Assembly (NCBI GenBank): GCA_019359045.1 | Contig: JAHHIA010000005.1 | Span: 248,001-312,000, forward strand | Reading direction: 5' to 3' | Length of the DNA stretch: 64,000 nt | Source of the DNA: Scytolyngbya sp. HA4215-MV1 | Lineage (GTDB): Bacteria > Cyanobacteriota > Cyanobacteriia > Leptolyngbyales > Leptolyngbyaceae | In this document: positions 1 through 8,425 of the stretch, one piece after another | How positions within the stretch are numbered: position 1 is the first letter of the stretch | Layout: every line of letters starts with the position of its first letter | Position numbers and translations under genes: made by a program | The notes under the pieces: generated by a model | Seen by the model: only the letters and a program-made list of their open reading frames with translations | What the model was told of the DNA's origin: nothing | The model's database searches: none

Positions 1-55
1 CGGCAGCGAGCTTAATTAGTTCCAGAATTCCCAAATTTTCCGTATTATTACTCAT
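1..55 (-). CDS. Partial N-terminus of an unrecognised protein, cut by the window edge
   Basis: An ATG at 53-55 on the minus strand opens a frame that stays open for 18 codons to the window edge (MSNNTENLGILELIKLAA). It is preceded by a weak purine-rich stretch (AGAAAGATCAG). It lies downstream of pyrH-frr on the same strand, about 300 bp after the frr stop. Too little is visible to name a family. The short length means the open frame could also be chance. Confidence 0.4.
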   Translation of the reverse strand, partial: MSNNTENLGILELIKLAA

Positions 56-251
56 TCTGATCTTTCTGTGATCACGATCGTGTTTTTTTAAGCGGATTGG
101 TGTATGCATTCACGCAATTAAGCCAAAACACCTACCTTGGGCAATCCTTGCCTGTGGCAAACCCGCGTGAGGCTGTTTTTGGCAAGGACAATGCTCGCAC
201 TGCAAGCCAGGTCAGCGGAAAATAGACACAGAGAAGCCTCAAACAAAAAGT

Positions 252-340
252 AAGGTTGAGCTGAGGGTCCTCAAACCAGGCAAGCACAGGCTTGAGGGTT
301 TGCAACCTCAACTCAACCTTCAGAGAGAAAAGGTTCTCTC
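252..340. repeat. Inverted-repeat-rich spacer downstream of frr
   Basis: Directly after the frr stop (minus strand) are two hairpins. The first is GAGAGAA (323-329) pairing with TTCTCTC (334-340) over a 4-nt loop. The second is a long imperfect stem whose outer arms are AAGGTTGAG (252-260) and CTCAACCTT (312-320), with further inner pairing between CAAACC and GGTTTG. There is no T-run, so a classical intrinsic terminator is not shown. An RNA 3' end or a repeat element is possible. No convincing gene lies between 56 and 354. Confidence 0.5.
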
Positions 341-354
341 GCCTCAACGATCGA

Positions 355-903
355 TTAGACCGTCGTGATATCTTTTTCTTTTTCCGCTAGTAAAGTATCG
401 ATTTTAGTCACGTACTTGTCAGTCAGCTTTTGTACTTTGTCTTGTAAGTCACGCGATTCGTCTTCTGAAATTTCGCTTGCTTTTTCTTGCTTACGGATAG
501 AATCGACCGCATCTCGACGAATATTACGAATTGCAACTTTTCCCTCTTCCGCAAATTTTGCAGCGACCTTGACCAGCTCTTTTCGGCGATCGCTGGTTAA
601 TGGTGGAATATTCAACCGAATCGTTGAACCGTCATTATTTGGGGTCAAGCCCACATCGGACATCGAAATCGCTTTCTCAACCAGGTTGAGCGAACTGCGA
701 TCGAACGGCTGAATGTTAATGGTGCTGGCATCAGGGGTGCTGATATTGGCAAGCGATTTGAGAGGGGTCGGTGCACCATAATATTCAACCATTACGCGAT
801 CGAGCAGCGCAGCGTTTGCCCGTCCAGTACGAATGGTGTTAAAAGACCGTTGCGTAGCGTCAACCGCTTTTTGCATGTGGTCTTCAGCATCAGCTAACTT
901 CAC
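355..903 (-). CDS. frr: Ribosome recycling factor
   Basis: Encodes a 182-aa ribosome recycling factor, which with EF-G splits post-termination ribosomes in the cytoplasm. The protein has the family's all-helical domain ends, including [19 protein letters not shown] near the N-terminus and [16 protein letters not shown] in the C-terminal helix; 182 aa is the normal length. The GTG at 901-903 is chosen as start because it gives the conserved [12 protein letters not shown] opening and has a strong GGGAGG ribosome-binding site five bases upstream. An upstream ATG would add five non-conserved residues. The start lies inside the end of pyrH (14-nt overlap), so the two genes are almost certainly translated from one mRNA. 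Confidence 0.96.
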   Translation of the reverse strand: MKLADAEDHMQKAVDATQRSFNTIRTGRANAALLDRVMVEYYGAPTPLKSLANISTPDASTINIQPFDRSSLNLVEKAISMSDVGLTPNNDGSTIRLNIPPLTSDRRKELVKVAAKFAEEGKVAIRNIRRDAVDSIRKQEKASEISEDESRDLQDKVQKLTDKYVTKIDTLLAEKEKDITTV

Positions 904-1618
904 AGAAACCTCCCACAATGGTTCCGATCGATTCTCCCATGACTGCGCGCCGAATGTTGCCCTTCACTGAGAGGTCAAACACAATAATGGGAATATCATT
1001 ATCTTTACAAAGAGAAATTGCTGTACTATCCATAACGCGCAAATCTTGGCTCAAAACATGTCCGTAGGTCAGGCTTTGATAGCGTTTTGCTTGAGGGTTG
1101 ATACGGGGATCAGAGTCATAGATCCCATCGACCTTGGTTGCCTTAAAGAGAACTTCAGCGTTGATTTCAGCGGCTCTAAGTGCAGCCGTTGTATCTGTTG
1201 TAAAGAAAGGATTGCCAGAACCACCCCCAAAAATGACCACTCGCCCTTTTTCGAGGTGCCGAATCGCCCGACGGCGAATATAAGGCTCGGCAACTTCCTG
1301 CATCGAGATAGCCGTTTGGACGCGCGTTGGAACACCAATTTGTTCCAGTGAATCCTGGAGCGTCATCGCATTCATCACAGTCGCAATCATGCCGATATAG
1401 TCAGCAGTTGCTCGATCCATCCCAGCAGCGGCACCTTTGACACCTCGGAAGATGTTGCCCCCGCCAACCACGATCGCGACTTGAACACCGGCAGCGGTGA
1501 CATCTGATACTTGCTGAGCGATTTCATGAACAACCTCAGGGTCAATTCCGTAAGTGAGACTCCCCATTAGGGCTTCTCCGCTCAGTTTTAGTAAAACCCG
1601 TTTGTAAGTTTTCCCCAT
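890..1618 (-). CDS. pyrH: UMP kinase
   Basis: A 242-aa uridylate kinase of the amino-acid-kinase fold, which phosphorylates UMP to UDP for pyrimidine nucleotide supply. Visible signatures are the N-terminal [13 protein letters not shown], the glycine-rich [10 protein letters not shown], the [14 protein letters not shown] loop and the [13 protein letters not shown] segment. The ATG at 1616-1618 (MGKTYKRV) matches the family N-terminus; an upstream in-frame ATG would add 12 residues of non-conserved sequence. It is followed by overlapping frr, the usual bacterial pairing of pyrH and frr. Confidence 0.96.
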   Translation of the reverse strand: MGKTYKRVLLKLSGEALMGSLTYGIDPEVVHEIAQQVSDVTAAGVQVAIVVGGGNIFRGVKGAAAGMDRATADYIGMIATVMNAMTLQDSLEQIGVPTRVQTAISMQEVAEPYIRRRAIRHLEKGRVVIFGGGSGNPFFTTDTTAALRAAEINAEVLFKATKVDGIYDSDPRINPQAKRYQSLTYGHVLSQDLRVMDSTAISLCKDNDIPIIVFDLSVKGNIRRAVMGESIGTIVGGFCEVS

Positions 1619-2005
1619 GAAGTGACTATTTTCTGAACTCAAATGACTTGCCAACTAAGATAACACTAGTGTCTCAAGAAACTAGAGAAAACTAGAGAAA
1701 CCCTCTACCTTCAGACACTTTGATTCCAAGCCCCAACTGGTTTGCAAAGACTGATTTAACAATCTCAGCAATCCGGTCTAAAAAACCATCACCACTCAGT
1801 TAATAGGCTGACCCTTTGAGGGTTAACGAATCACCAGTCATTACGATTCAGGTACTGTCAATTCCGGAAAGCTTTGTTGGATTCCTCAGTTCTCTAACAA
1901 GCTGTATGTCTACCCTCTCCAGATTTTGTCACTTGCTAGATTGGCAGGGGAGAGACTCTCAACGAGCGCCCCTTCAATTATTACGATTTTTAACAATTTC
2001 TTATT
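1619..2005. other. Gene-free spacer upstream of pyrH
   Basis: About 390 bp between pyrH (start) and the thioredoxin-fold gene (stop), both on the minus strand. It presumably carries the pyrH promoter. A short repeat ACTAGAGAAA occurs twice around 1681-1700. No other structure or convincing coding sequence was seen. Confidence 0.5.
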
Positions 2006-2551
2006 TTACGCGCGCCATTTGACAGAACATCCGATCGCACTCGTCGCAGTCGGAGTGACGGATTGCCCAGCTAAAACTTGAGCGATCGCAGCCCGTAAAT
2101 AAGGAGATTTCACCGCAGCTGCATCATTCGCATTGTCATCAATACAGCCGGTATAGCGTAAAACCCCTCTCTGGTCGATCAGAAAGACCTCTGGAGTGCG
2201 CTCTGCCCCAAAACTATGAGCCACATCCTGGGTTGCATCCCAAAGGTAAGGAAAATTGAGTTGGTTGCTAGCAGCAAAGCTCTTCATGTTGTCGAAACTA
2301 TCTTCTGGGAAACGAGTTGCATCGTTCGCATTGATTCCGATTAGGGTAAACCCCTGGACTCGAAAATCTGCCTGAATTTGCTTGAGTCGTTCCAAATAAA
2401 GTCGGACATAGGGGCAGTGGTTACACATAAAGACCACGCCGATCGCCTGGTACTGTTCCAAATAACGGGCTAAATGATGAACTGCATCATCGTTTCCAGG
2501 TAGTTCAAAATCTGGTGCATAACTACCGATTTGGGTTCCAAGCTTTTCCAT
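2006..2551 (-). CDS. Thioredoxin-fold (redoxin/AhpC-TSA-like) protein
   Basis: A protein of about 181 aa in the redoxin superfamily. Near the N-terminus is GSYAPDFELPG, the usual opening of AhpC/TSA-type domains, and VVFMCNHCPYVRLY carries a CxxC pair (CNHC) typical of a cyanobacterial and proteobacterial thioredoxin-like family. The later EVFLIDQRGVLRYTG strand fits the thioredoxin fold. It is probably a cytoplasmic thiol oxidoreductase or peroxiredoxin-like protein; the substrate is unknown. The ATG at 2551 is preferred because the conserved domain begins just after it. A TTG 12 codons upstream is also open. No signal peptide is visible. Confidence 0.8.
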   Translation of the reverse strand: MEKLGTQIGSYAPDFELPGNDDAVHHLARYLEQYQAIGVVFMCNHCPYVRLYLERLKQIQADFRVQGFTLIGINANDATRFPEDSFDNMKSFAASNQLNFPYLWDATQDVAHSFGAERTPEVFLIDQRGVLRYTGCIDDNANDAAAVKSPYLRAAIAQVLAGQSVTPTATSAIGCSVKWRA

Positions 2552-2633
2552 AGCGCTGAGTGTAGCTGTGTATGAGTTTGCGAACAACGAGAGGGGCTGA
2601 TTATCGCGCTCTTGCCTAGTAGTCCATCAGGAT

Positions 2634-2704
2634 AGATTTGAGGAGTCGCTCAAATCTACAAAAACCATTTTTGAGGTGTTTTGAGGGGTTGACAACCCTC
2701 AAAA
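2634..2704. repeat. Two hairpins between the agmatinase and redoxin genes
   Basis: AGATTTGAG (2634-2642) pairs perfectly with CTCAAATCT (2649-2657) over a six-base loop. A second stem pairs TTTTGAGGG around 2679-2687 with CCCTCAAAA (2696-2704) around a small loop with one bulge. GAGG-rich words recur between them. Neither is followed by a T-run on the minus strand, so they may be 3' processing or repeat structures rather than a standard terminator for the upstream agmatinase gene. Confidence 0.5.
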
Positions 2705-2861
2705 CAGTCTTGACAGACAACACTAGAGCGATTGTGGGTTTAATATGCCCGCTTATTGAGCAATCCTTAATCAGATCGATGAAATTGTAGAGTAGAGATG
2801 TGGGATGCACACTCTGAGGAGGGATAGATGCGTCGTGCAACAAAAAATTTAAAGCAAAACG

Positions 2862-3776
2862 CTAAGAACCAAGCCAGTTTTTTGCCTGTGCCTGATACCC
2901 TATCAGCTTATACACTAATTTAGCAGCCGTGAACTCTGAGACGACAGAATCCGCGATCGGTGCCAGCTCCATCACATCGGCACCAATGACATCGTGATTT
3001 GCAAAGACCTGATGCAAAAAGGTCATCAGCGCATACCAGTTGAGTCCGCCGGGTTCGGGAGTGCCAACCCCAGGGATTAAGGTGGGATCGATGCCATCTA
3101 GATCAATGGTCAGAAACACCCGCTCGGTTTGAATAGCTGCCAGTGCTCGCTCCTGCCAATCTGGCTGGCTGGCAATTTCCCTTGCTCGGAAGACTGCCAG
3201 ATTTTTGGACTTAATTAGGTCAGCTTCTTCTCGACAAATGCTACGAATCCCAATCTGCACGGTTGGCAAACCCATATCCACAATCCGCCGCATCACGCAG
3301 GCGTGGTTATAAATTGAGCCTTCATACTCATGCCGCAGGTCGCCGTGAGCATCGATTTGGACGACTGTAAACGGCTCGACATTCGCCTGCCGATAAGCTT
3401 CCACAACGCCAGTTGTAATGCTGTGCTCTCCTCCTAGAGAAATTACAAACTTGCCATCTGCAATGAGCTTGGCGACCGTTTGCTGAGTGACTTGTAACAT
3501 TTCTTCAGCAGAAATTTTGCGATCGTGACGAGTATCCGCGATCGCTGAATGGGTATCGATCCCCACGGGCCAAAATTCTTCATCCAACTCTTCGTCATAA
3601 TACTCGACCTGCTGCGATGCATCTAAAATTGCGGCAGGCCCGTTCTCACAACCACGCCGATAGGTCGTTGTCGCTTCATAGGGAATTGGCAGAATGACCA
3701 CTTTGGCAGCCTCATAGCTGGCAGTCACATCCGGACCCAAAAACGGTAGTTCAGAAACAGATATTTGCGTCAACAT
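2862..3776 (-). CDS. speB: Agmatinase (ureohydrolase family)
   Basis: A 304-aa arginase/agmatinase-family enzyme. It should hydrolyse agmatine to putrescine and urea with a dinuclear manganese centre. The metal-binding signatures are all present: GGEHSIT, DAHGDLR and the DLDGIDPTLIPGVGTPEPGG region, with conserved Asp and His ligands. Length and N-terminus are normal. The family also contains arginases and guanidine or guanidinobutyrase enzymes, so the exact substrate is inferred. It stands alone on the minus strand, divergent from the alpha/beta hydrolase gene. Confidence 0.88.
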   Translation of the reverse strand: MLTQISVSELPFLGPDVTASYEAAKVVILPIPYEATTTYRRGCENGPAAILDASQQVEYYDEELDEEFWPVGIDTHSAIADTRHDRKISAEEMLQVTQQTVAKLIADGKFVISLGGEHSITTGVVEAYRQANVEPFTVVQIDAHGDLRHEYEGSIYNHACVMRRIVDMGLPTVQIGIRSICREEADLIKSKNLAVFRAREIASQPDWQERALAAIQTERVFLTIDLDGIDPTLIPGVGTPEPGGLNWYALMTFLHQVFANHDVIGADVMELAPIADSVVSEFTAAKLVYKLIGYQAQAKNWLGS

Positions 3777-3968
3777 CGCCCAGAAACTTTAGTGTGACTT
3801 GATCCTGACATAATTTTGGGTTTTCAGCCAAGGAGAAAGGGGAAAGGAGGGTGGAAGGAGAGTAGGAGCAGAGGAAGTTACAAACGCCGACCGTCAACTA
3901 TCAAGTTTTGTAACAAAAATTTGGCACAATAGAGGAAGTCGCTGAACTCAGTCTTTTTGCGGAAACTC

Positions 3969-4886
3969 ATGACACTTCTCTCTGCCAATGCTTCGTCGGA
4001 TGTCCCCGTTTTTGGATTGGAGACCCAAACCTGGATATGGCGAGGATTTACGATCACCTATCAAACCCAAGGAAACCAGGGTCCGGCAGTGGTTTTGGTG
4101 CACGGGTTTGGGGCATCGTTGGGGCACTGGCGTAAAAATTTGCCAGCCTTGGCAGAAATTTGTCGTGTGTATGCACTGGATTTGCTTGGATTTGGGGGTT
4201 CCGCCAAGCCAATGCCGGGGGAGTCAGTGGACTATACCTTTGAAACTTGGGGGATGCAAATTGCGGATTTTTGCCGCGAGGTGGTGGGAGAACCGGCTTT
4301 GCTGGTCGGCAATTCGATCGGCTGTATCGCCATTCTGCAAACAGCCACCGATTACCCAAATTGGGTGATGGGTACGGCTTTGATTAACTGCTCGTTGCGA
4401 TTGCTGCACGATCGACACCGTGCCACTCAGCCCTGGTACAAACGCCTGGGTGCTCCGTTGTTGCAAAAAGTTCTCCAGGTCAAAGGAGTAGGTCGCAGCT
4501 TTTTTAATCAAATTGCGCGCCCAGAAACAGTGCGTAAAATCCTTCTGAAAGCCTACGCCCGAAAAGAAGCCGTGACGGATGAGTTGATTGATCTGCTGAT
4601 GGCGCCTGCGAGAGATGCGGGAGCCGCGGAGGTGTTCCTCGCATTTACTGGCTATTCGCAAGGTCCCCTACCAGAGGATCTGCTGGAAAGCTTGCCTTGT
4701 CCGGCGCTGATTCTCTGGGGAATTGATGATCCCTGGGAACCGATCGCGCTAGGGCAAGCGTTTGCCAAGTTTCCGGCTGTGAAAAAATTTATTCCCCTCG
4801 AAGGAGTCGGGCATTGTCCCCAAGATGAAGCCCCTGAGTTGGTAAACCCGATTTTACAAGCATGGGTGCTGGAATTTGCCAACTGA
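3969..4886 (+). CDS. Alpha/beta-fold hydrolase
   Basis: A 305-aa hydrolase with the full catalytic set: oxyanion-hole HGFGASLGHW, nucleophile elbow VGNSIGCIA (serine in GNSIG), acid in WGIDDPWEP and histidine in GVGHCPQDE. The ATG at 3969 is preferred over an in-frame TTG four codons upstream. The sequence style resembles the cyanobacterial and plant chloroplast group that includes pheophytinase-like esterases, but the substrate cannot be read from sequence. No signal peptide is obvious. It is monocistronic, with minus-strand genes on both sides. Confidence 0.85.
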   Translation: MTLLSANASSDVPVFGLETQTWIWRGFTITYQTQGNQGPAVVLVHGFGASLGHWRKNLPALAEICRVYALDLLGFGGSAKPMPGESVDYTFETWGMQIADFCREVVGEPALLVGNSIGCIAILQTATDYPNWVMGTALINCSLRLLHDRHRATQPWYKRLGAPLLQKVLQVKGVGRSFFNQIARPETVRKILLKAYARKEAVTDELIDLLMAPARDAGAAEVFLAFTGYSQGPLPEDLLESLPCPALILWGIDDPWEPIALGQAFAKFPAVKKFIPLEGVGHCPQDEAPELVNPILQAWVLEFAN

Positions 4887-4984
4887 TTCAGTCCATTGAA
4901 AAGGGCAACTTGGGATGGTCGGATTTTGGCGGAGTAGGAGCTGACTCAACCAGTGTTTGCAGTCATGATCTCTTATATGGGCAA

Positions 4985-6262
4985 TTATCCTTTCTGATCT
5001 AATCGAATGGCTTGTTCCAGAGCAGCTTTTTCTCTAGCACGGTTGGCGTAGGGCTGGAGTTGGGTCAACGTCCACCCAGTCAAGATACGGAGATTTTCCA
5101 AATCCATTCCCCGCATTAACATCTCCACACACCAGGTTTGTTGGGCTTGCGTGATTGCAGGCGGATGACCTTCGGGAGTGAGCAATCCGATCGTCAACTC
5201 TTGCCACTTTTGCTGGAGTTCCAGTTCGGTCAGAGGCGAACCCGTTGGATTAATAAAGAGTGCTGCCTCATTATCTTTACGGTTTTTGAGCCATTGCGTC
5301 AGAGGATTGCGTATATAGGAACCGTAGCGCTTGCCCATAATCCACTGATTGACGGGAACCTGACGAACCAGCCCCTGGGTGACTTGCAAAAGTTGTTGGT
5401 GGGGATCGCTGATATGGTGCGATCGCTCCAACCGTAGTACCTCCGCTGGACTCAACCCTGCCCCGAACAGAACATACATCAACGCATACTCTTGAAAACC
5501 TTGCTTTTTGGCACGTTGCAGAATGGTATGCACTAAATTTGCCAACAAATCTGCCACTTTTGGACGAATGGTTTGGAGATAGCTGGCTGTTTTGAGCGAG
5601 ATCGGCTCCAATGTCACTAAGCTGGAATGCACTGAATCTGAACCGGATATTGGCTCCAGTGCTGGGGAAACTGCCCCTTGCAAAAACAGCGTCACCAGAT
5701 TTTCCAGGAAATCGCTGCGATCTTGCCAGAGTTGGTGAAATTCGCTGGTGAACTCAATCACGGCGTATCCTAACAACATCCCATTCAGCAAACTGGCAAG
5801 TTTTTCAGCAGGGAGATGGGTCTGCAATTGACCTTGCTGAATTACCGTCTCAAAATATTCGGCAACATAGCGGTTTGCCTGAGTAAAGCCTCGTCCCAGC
5901 GCGACTCGATTTTCGGCAGGAAATTGTCCCGCTTCCCCAACCACCGATCTCACCACTTCTGGCACTGCATCCAACGCCTGCAAACAGGCATTAGCATAGT
6001 CTTTAAGTGCCTGGTAAATGCTACCAGTCTGATTGGCTTGCTGAATCAACGCCTGACCCAGATGAGTAAAAACAGCCGCTTCCTCGATCACTGCCAGCAG
6101 TAGACCATGTTTATTGCCAAAGTGACGAAACAACGTTACTTCGTTGACTTCTGCTAATTCGGCAATCTCTTTAGTGGTGGTTTCTCTGACCCCCTGGGAG
6201 GCAAATAACTCAAGCGCTGCGCGAATTAAACGCTGCCGGGTGGAGTCTCGTTGAGTAGACAT
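4985..6262 (-). CDS. TetR-family regulator fused to a degenerate tyrosine-recombinase-like domain
   Basis: A 425-aa protein, about twice the usual TetR length. Residues 1-60 are a standard TetR helix-turn-helix (TTKEIAELAEVNEVTLFRHF), followed to about residue 190 by a helical TetR effector domain. Residues from about 225 to the end follow the layout of a phage-integrase catalytic domain: FGAGLSPAEVLRLER where integrases have TGLR.SEL, a beta-hairpin with QVPV, ALFINPTGSPLT, and a C-terminal helix with RILTGWTLTQLQPY and Tyr405. The integrase arginine and the HxxR pair are not recognisable, so DNA cleavage is unlikely. It may be a second DNA-binding or dimerisation module. The ATG at 6262 is used; a TTG four codons upstream is open. 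It is divergent from a desaturase gene and likely controls it and itself. Confidence 0.8.
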   Translation of the reverse strand: MSTQRDSTRQRLIRAALELFASQGVRETTTKEIAELAEVNEVTLFRHFGNKHGLLLAVIEEAAVFTHLGQALIQQANQTGSIYQALKDYANACLQALDAVPEVVRSVVGEAGQFPAENRVALGRGFTQANRYVAEYFETVIQQGQLQTHLPAEKLASLLNGMLLGYAVIEFTSEFHQLWQDRSDFLENLVTLFLQGAVSPALEPISGSDSVHSSLVTLEPISLKTASYLQTIRPKVADLLANLVHTILQRAKKQGFQEYALMYVLFGAGLSPAEVLRLERSHHISDPHQQLLQVTQGLVRQVPVNQWIMGKRYGSYIRNPLTQWLKNRKDNEAALFINPTGSPLTELELQQKWQELTIGLLTPEGHPPAITQAQQTWCVEMLMRGMDLENLRILTGWTLTQLQPYANRAREKAALEQAIRLDQKG

Positions 6263-6269
6263 GGGCAAA

Positions 6270-6286
6270 TGCAAGTGGTACTTGCA
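6270..6286. promoter_or_regulatory. Perfect palindrome, putative TetR operator 1
   Basis: TGCAAGTGGTACTTGCA is a perfect inverted repeat (7-bp arms, 3-bp spacer), 7 bp upstream of the regulator ATG. It shares its core with the palindrome at 6312-6336, in the expected position for autoregulation. Binding is inferred from symmetry, repetition and location. Confidence 0.7.
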
Positions 6287-6311
6287 GGAAAGACCAATTG
6301 TTGTTAGGCTA

Positions 6312-6336
6312 AAGATGTAAGTGGCACTTGCATCTT
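6312..6336. promoter_or_regulatory. Near-perfect palindrome, putative TetR operator 2
   Basis: Arms AAGATGTAAGT and ACTTGCATCTT flank GGC, with one mismatch in 11 bp. The core AAGTGGYACTT is shared with the 6270 site; the centres are 46 bp apart. A TATACT hexamer (6342-6347) just downstream is a possible -10 box for the desaturase gene, so occupancy here would block transcription. Confidence 0.7.
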
Positions 6337-6420
6337 CTCCTTATACTGTAACGGTCTTTTTCGCAAGAAAGGTTTAAGTCTTTTTTGCTTGTGTGGCAAT
6401 TTGCATTCCAGCGAGGCGAT

Positions 6421-6497
6421 CGCTCCGATGCACCAGTTTGCCCCCAAGGCACCAGTTTATAGGGGAGCGCCTTTCAGTGCTGCATCGTCGAGCACTG
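6421..6497 (+). promoter_or_regulatory. Structured 5' leader of the delta-9 desaturase gene
   Basis: If transcription starts near 6350, the mRNA has a leader of about 180 nt. It contains CGCTCC (6421-6426) complementary to GGAGCG (6464-6469), and a separate hairpin CAGTGCT (6475-6481) with AGCACTG (6491-6497) ending 33 nt before the ATG. CACCAGTTT also occurs twice. This could influence mRNA stability or temperature response; no known riboswitch class is recognised. Confidence 0.4.
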
Positions 6498-6530
6498 GTT
6501 AATCCCTGTTTATCCGAGATAAGGATTTTC

Positions 6531-7376
6531 ATGACTTCAAATTCTGCTGGAACTGCCCCTGAGGGCGAAAAATTAGTTGGGCTAAGCTGGACAAGTGTAG
6601 TGTTTTTTGGTGCGGTTCATGCATTGGCATTGCTGCTAGCGCCCTGGTTCTTTTCCTGGTCTGCACTAGGGATGATGATCTTTCTACACTGGTTGTTTGG
6701 CAGCATCGGGATTTGCCTGGGATACCACCGATTACTGACTCACCGAAGTTTGCAAGTGCCGAAACCGCTGGAGTATGCGATCTCCATCATTGGAGCACTG
6801 GCACTGCAAGGGGGGCCCATCTTTTGGGTTGCTGGACATCGGTTGCATCATCTCCATACCGAAGATAACGAAAAAGACCCGTACTCTGCTCGGAGAGGGT
6901 TTTGGTGGAGCCACATGCTCTGGTTGTTTTACCCAAAATCCGATTTCTTTGAGTACGACGCTTACAAGAAATTTGCCCCTGATTTAGACCGAGATCCGTT
7001 CTATCGCTGGCTAAATCGTTACTTTCTCCTGCTTCAGTTGCCTCTGGCGGGGCTGTTATATCTGATCGGTGGCTGGTCATTCGTGGTTTATGGTGTCCTT
7101 CTGCGAGCCGTGTTGCTCTGGCATAGTACCTGGTTAATTAATTCTGCCACTCATATGACCGGGTATCGAACCTTTAATTCGGATGATAATTCTCGCAATC
7201 TCTGGTGGGCTGCAATCCTTACCTATGGCGAAGGTTGGCACAACAATCATCATGCTTATCCGAACGTGGCAAAAGCAGGATGGCGCTGGTGGGAACTAGA
7301 TATGACCTGGTGGGCAATTCAACTGCTGAGAGGATTAGGTTTGGCGCGTAAGGTGGTGCTCCCTCCCAGCCTTTAA
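6531..7376 (+). CDS. desC: Acyl-lipid/acyl-CoA delta-9-type fatty acid desaturase
   Basis: A 281-aa membrane di-iron desaturase, which introduces the first double bond into membrane-lipid acyl chains using ferredoxin-type electrons. The three histidine boxes are HRLLTH, HRLHHLH and EGWHNNHHAY, the arrangement of the delta-9 (DesC/stearoyl-CoA) class. Hydrophobic pairs flank the boxes (for example SVVFFGAVHALALLLAPWFF). The ATG at 6531 has an AAGGA ribosome-binding site. An upstream in-frame extension from 6393 is non-conserved and runs through the leader hairpins, so it is rejected. The divergent TetR-like gene and two palindromes suggest repressor control, comparable in idea to DesT-type regulation in Pseudomonas. 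Confidence 0.9.
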   Translation: MTSNSAGTAPEGEKLVGLSWTSVVFFGAVHALALLLAPWFFSWSALGMMIFLHWLFGSIGICLGYHRLLTHRSLQVPKPLEYAISIIGALALQGGPIFWVAGHRLHHLHTEDNEKDPYSARRGFWWSHMLWLFYPKSDFFEYDAYKKFAPDLDRDPFYRWLNRYFLLLQLPLAGLLYLIGGWSFVVYGVLLRAVLLWHSTWLINSATHMTGYRTFNSDDNSRNLWWAAILTYGEGWHNNHHAYPNVAKAGWRWWELDMTWWAIQLLRGLGLARKVVLPPSL

Positions 7377-7492
7377 AAAATTGTGGATAGCGGAGTCTCG
7401 ATTGTAGATGAGCCCCTAGACAAATGTGATTTCTTGAATGTCGTTTTCAATTCATTGAAAATCGCCTGTTTCAATTAAATCTGAGTAGAATG

Positions 7493-7529
7493 ATCGTGTT
7501 TTATGAATTACATAAAACACGATTTTTTT
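7493..7529 (+). terminator. Intrinsic terminator after desC
   Basis: ATCGTGTTTTATG (7493-7505) pairs perfectly over 13 bp with CATAAAACACGAT (7511-7523), loop AATTA, followed by six or more T. It lies 116 bp after the desC stop on the same strand. Confidence 0.88.
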
Positions 7530-7920
7530 ATGCTTGATCAAGCTTGTGATTTCAATGAAAAGAAGGAAGACGAGAGCATATTTTTCTGAAATCTAAAGCA
7601 GACTTTTTTCGCCTTCCCGACTTTTTCCCGATTCTTCCTTAGGATGCAAAGAATCGGTGATGTTTCAGCACTCACACACCTGTTAAAGATCGCAATCTCT
7701 CGATATCGCTTGTACCAAGGCAATACCCCAATAACCTCAAGCGATGCAGGGCAGGCAAGCCCATTTTCAACGAGCCTGAAAATATGCAGATGTCCCGATC
7801 TCTGCCTCACAGTTTTAGTCGAAAGTGCCAATTTATTCATTTATGAGGATGAAGTCTTGAGTCAAACATGATTACGATCCATGCCAACTGACTTAAGGGC
7901 TTTGTTCCAATGCTCTTTTG
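7530..7920. other. Spacer with no recognised gene
   Basis: About 390 bp between the desC terminator and the next plausible gene. Small open frames exist on both strands, but none has family-like sequence. No strong inverted repeat was seen beyond the terminator itself. Confidence 0.4.
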
Positions 7921-8388
7921 ATGTCAATTCGTCACTCAATAGCAATGCTCATGTCAACGATTCAGCCCTTTACTCAGTTTGAAATCATTGATTGCGAAAA
8001 CTCAATGACTCATCTCCTCAGTTATGCACAGCAAAAGCTAAAAGATGCTTCTTTGCCCTTAAAAGTCAGAGCTTTTTCCTATTTACGCATTTGTTGCTTG
8101 GCCATGAAAAAATCTCCCAAGAGTGATCGTCCCTGGTCTGCCGGACAAGCTTATCTCGACTTGCTAACGACCTTGAACGAACAAGATTTTGAATGGTGGA
8201 ATTGGTGTCAAGTGACTGATGTGGGGGTTCTCAGATCCGACCATCTGGAAATCGATCGCCTTCTGAGTCCCTTTGCCCTTTTCGTTACTCATCATCACCG
8301 TCAACACCAACCAGTCCATTATCAGATTTACACCATTCCAGTCAGCCGACAATTTATTGCGCCAACTGAAGTGGCGATCGCCCCCTAA
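7921..8388 (+). CDS. Hypothetical protein
   Basis: A 155-aa open frame from an ATG at 7921, on the same strand as the YdhR-like gene 37 bp downstream. The sequence has a globular composition with aromatic and charged residues (FEWWNWCQVTDVGVL near residue 95) and no membrane segment or known motif. It may be co-transcribed with the following gene. No family is recognised. An internal ATG (codon 9 or later) could be the true start. Confidence 0.5.
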   Translation: MSIRHSIAMLMSTIQPFTQFEIIDCENSMTHLLSYAQQKLKDASLPLKVRAFSYLRICCLAMKKSPKSDRPWSAGQAYLDLLTTLNEQDFEWWNWCQVTDVGVLRSDHLEIDRLLSPFALFVTHHHRQHQPVHYQIYTIPVSRQFIAPTEVAIAP

Positions 8389-8425
8389 CTTCTCCCCTTT
8401 ATCACTGATCTCAGGAACTCCGCTC

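Noticed and set aside
132-347. 71-codon minus-strand open frame downstream of frr
   Set aside because: It coincides with the long inverted repeat, has no ribosome-binding site and reads like repeat-derived sequence.
1816-2022. 68-codon plus-strand frame upstream of the redoxin gene's 3' end
   Set aside because: No family-like sequence, overlaps the real minus-strand gene end, no ribosome-binding site.
6393-6530. N-terminal extension of desC
   Set aside because: The extension is non-conserved and runs through leader hairpins; the ATG at 6531 has an AAGGA site.
7538-7871. Two opposing small frames (100 and 75 codons) in the spacer after desC
   Set aside because: They mirror each other on opposite strands and neither resembles a protein family.
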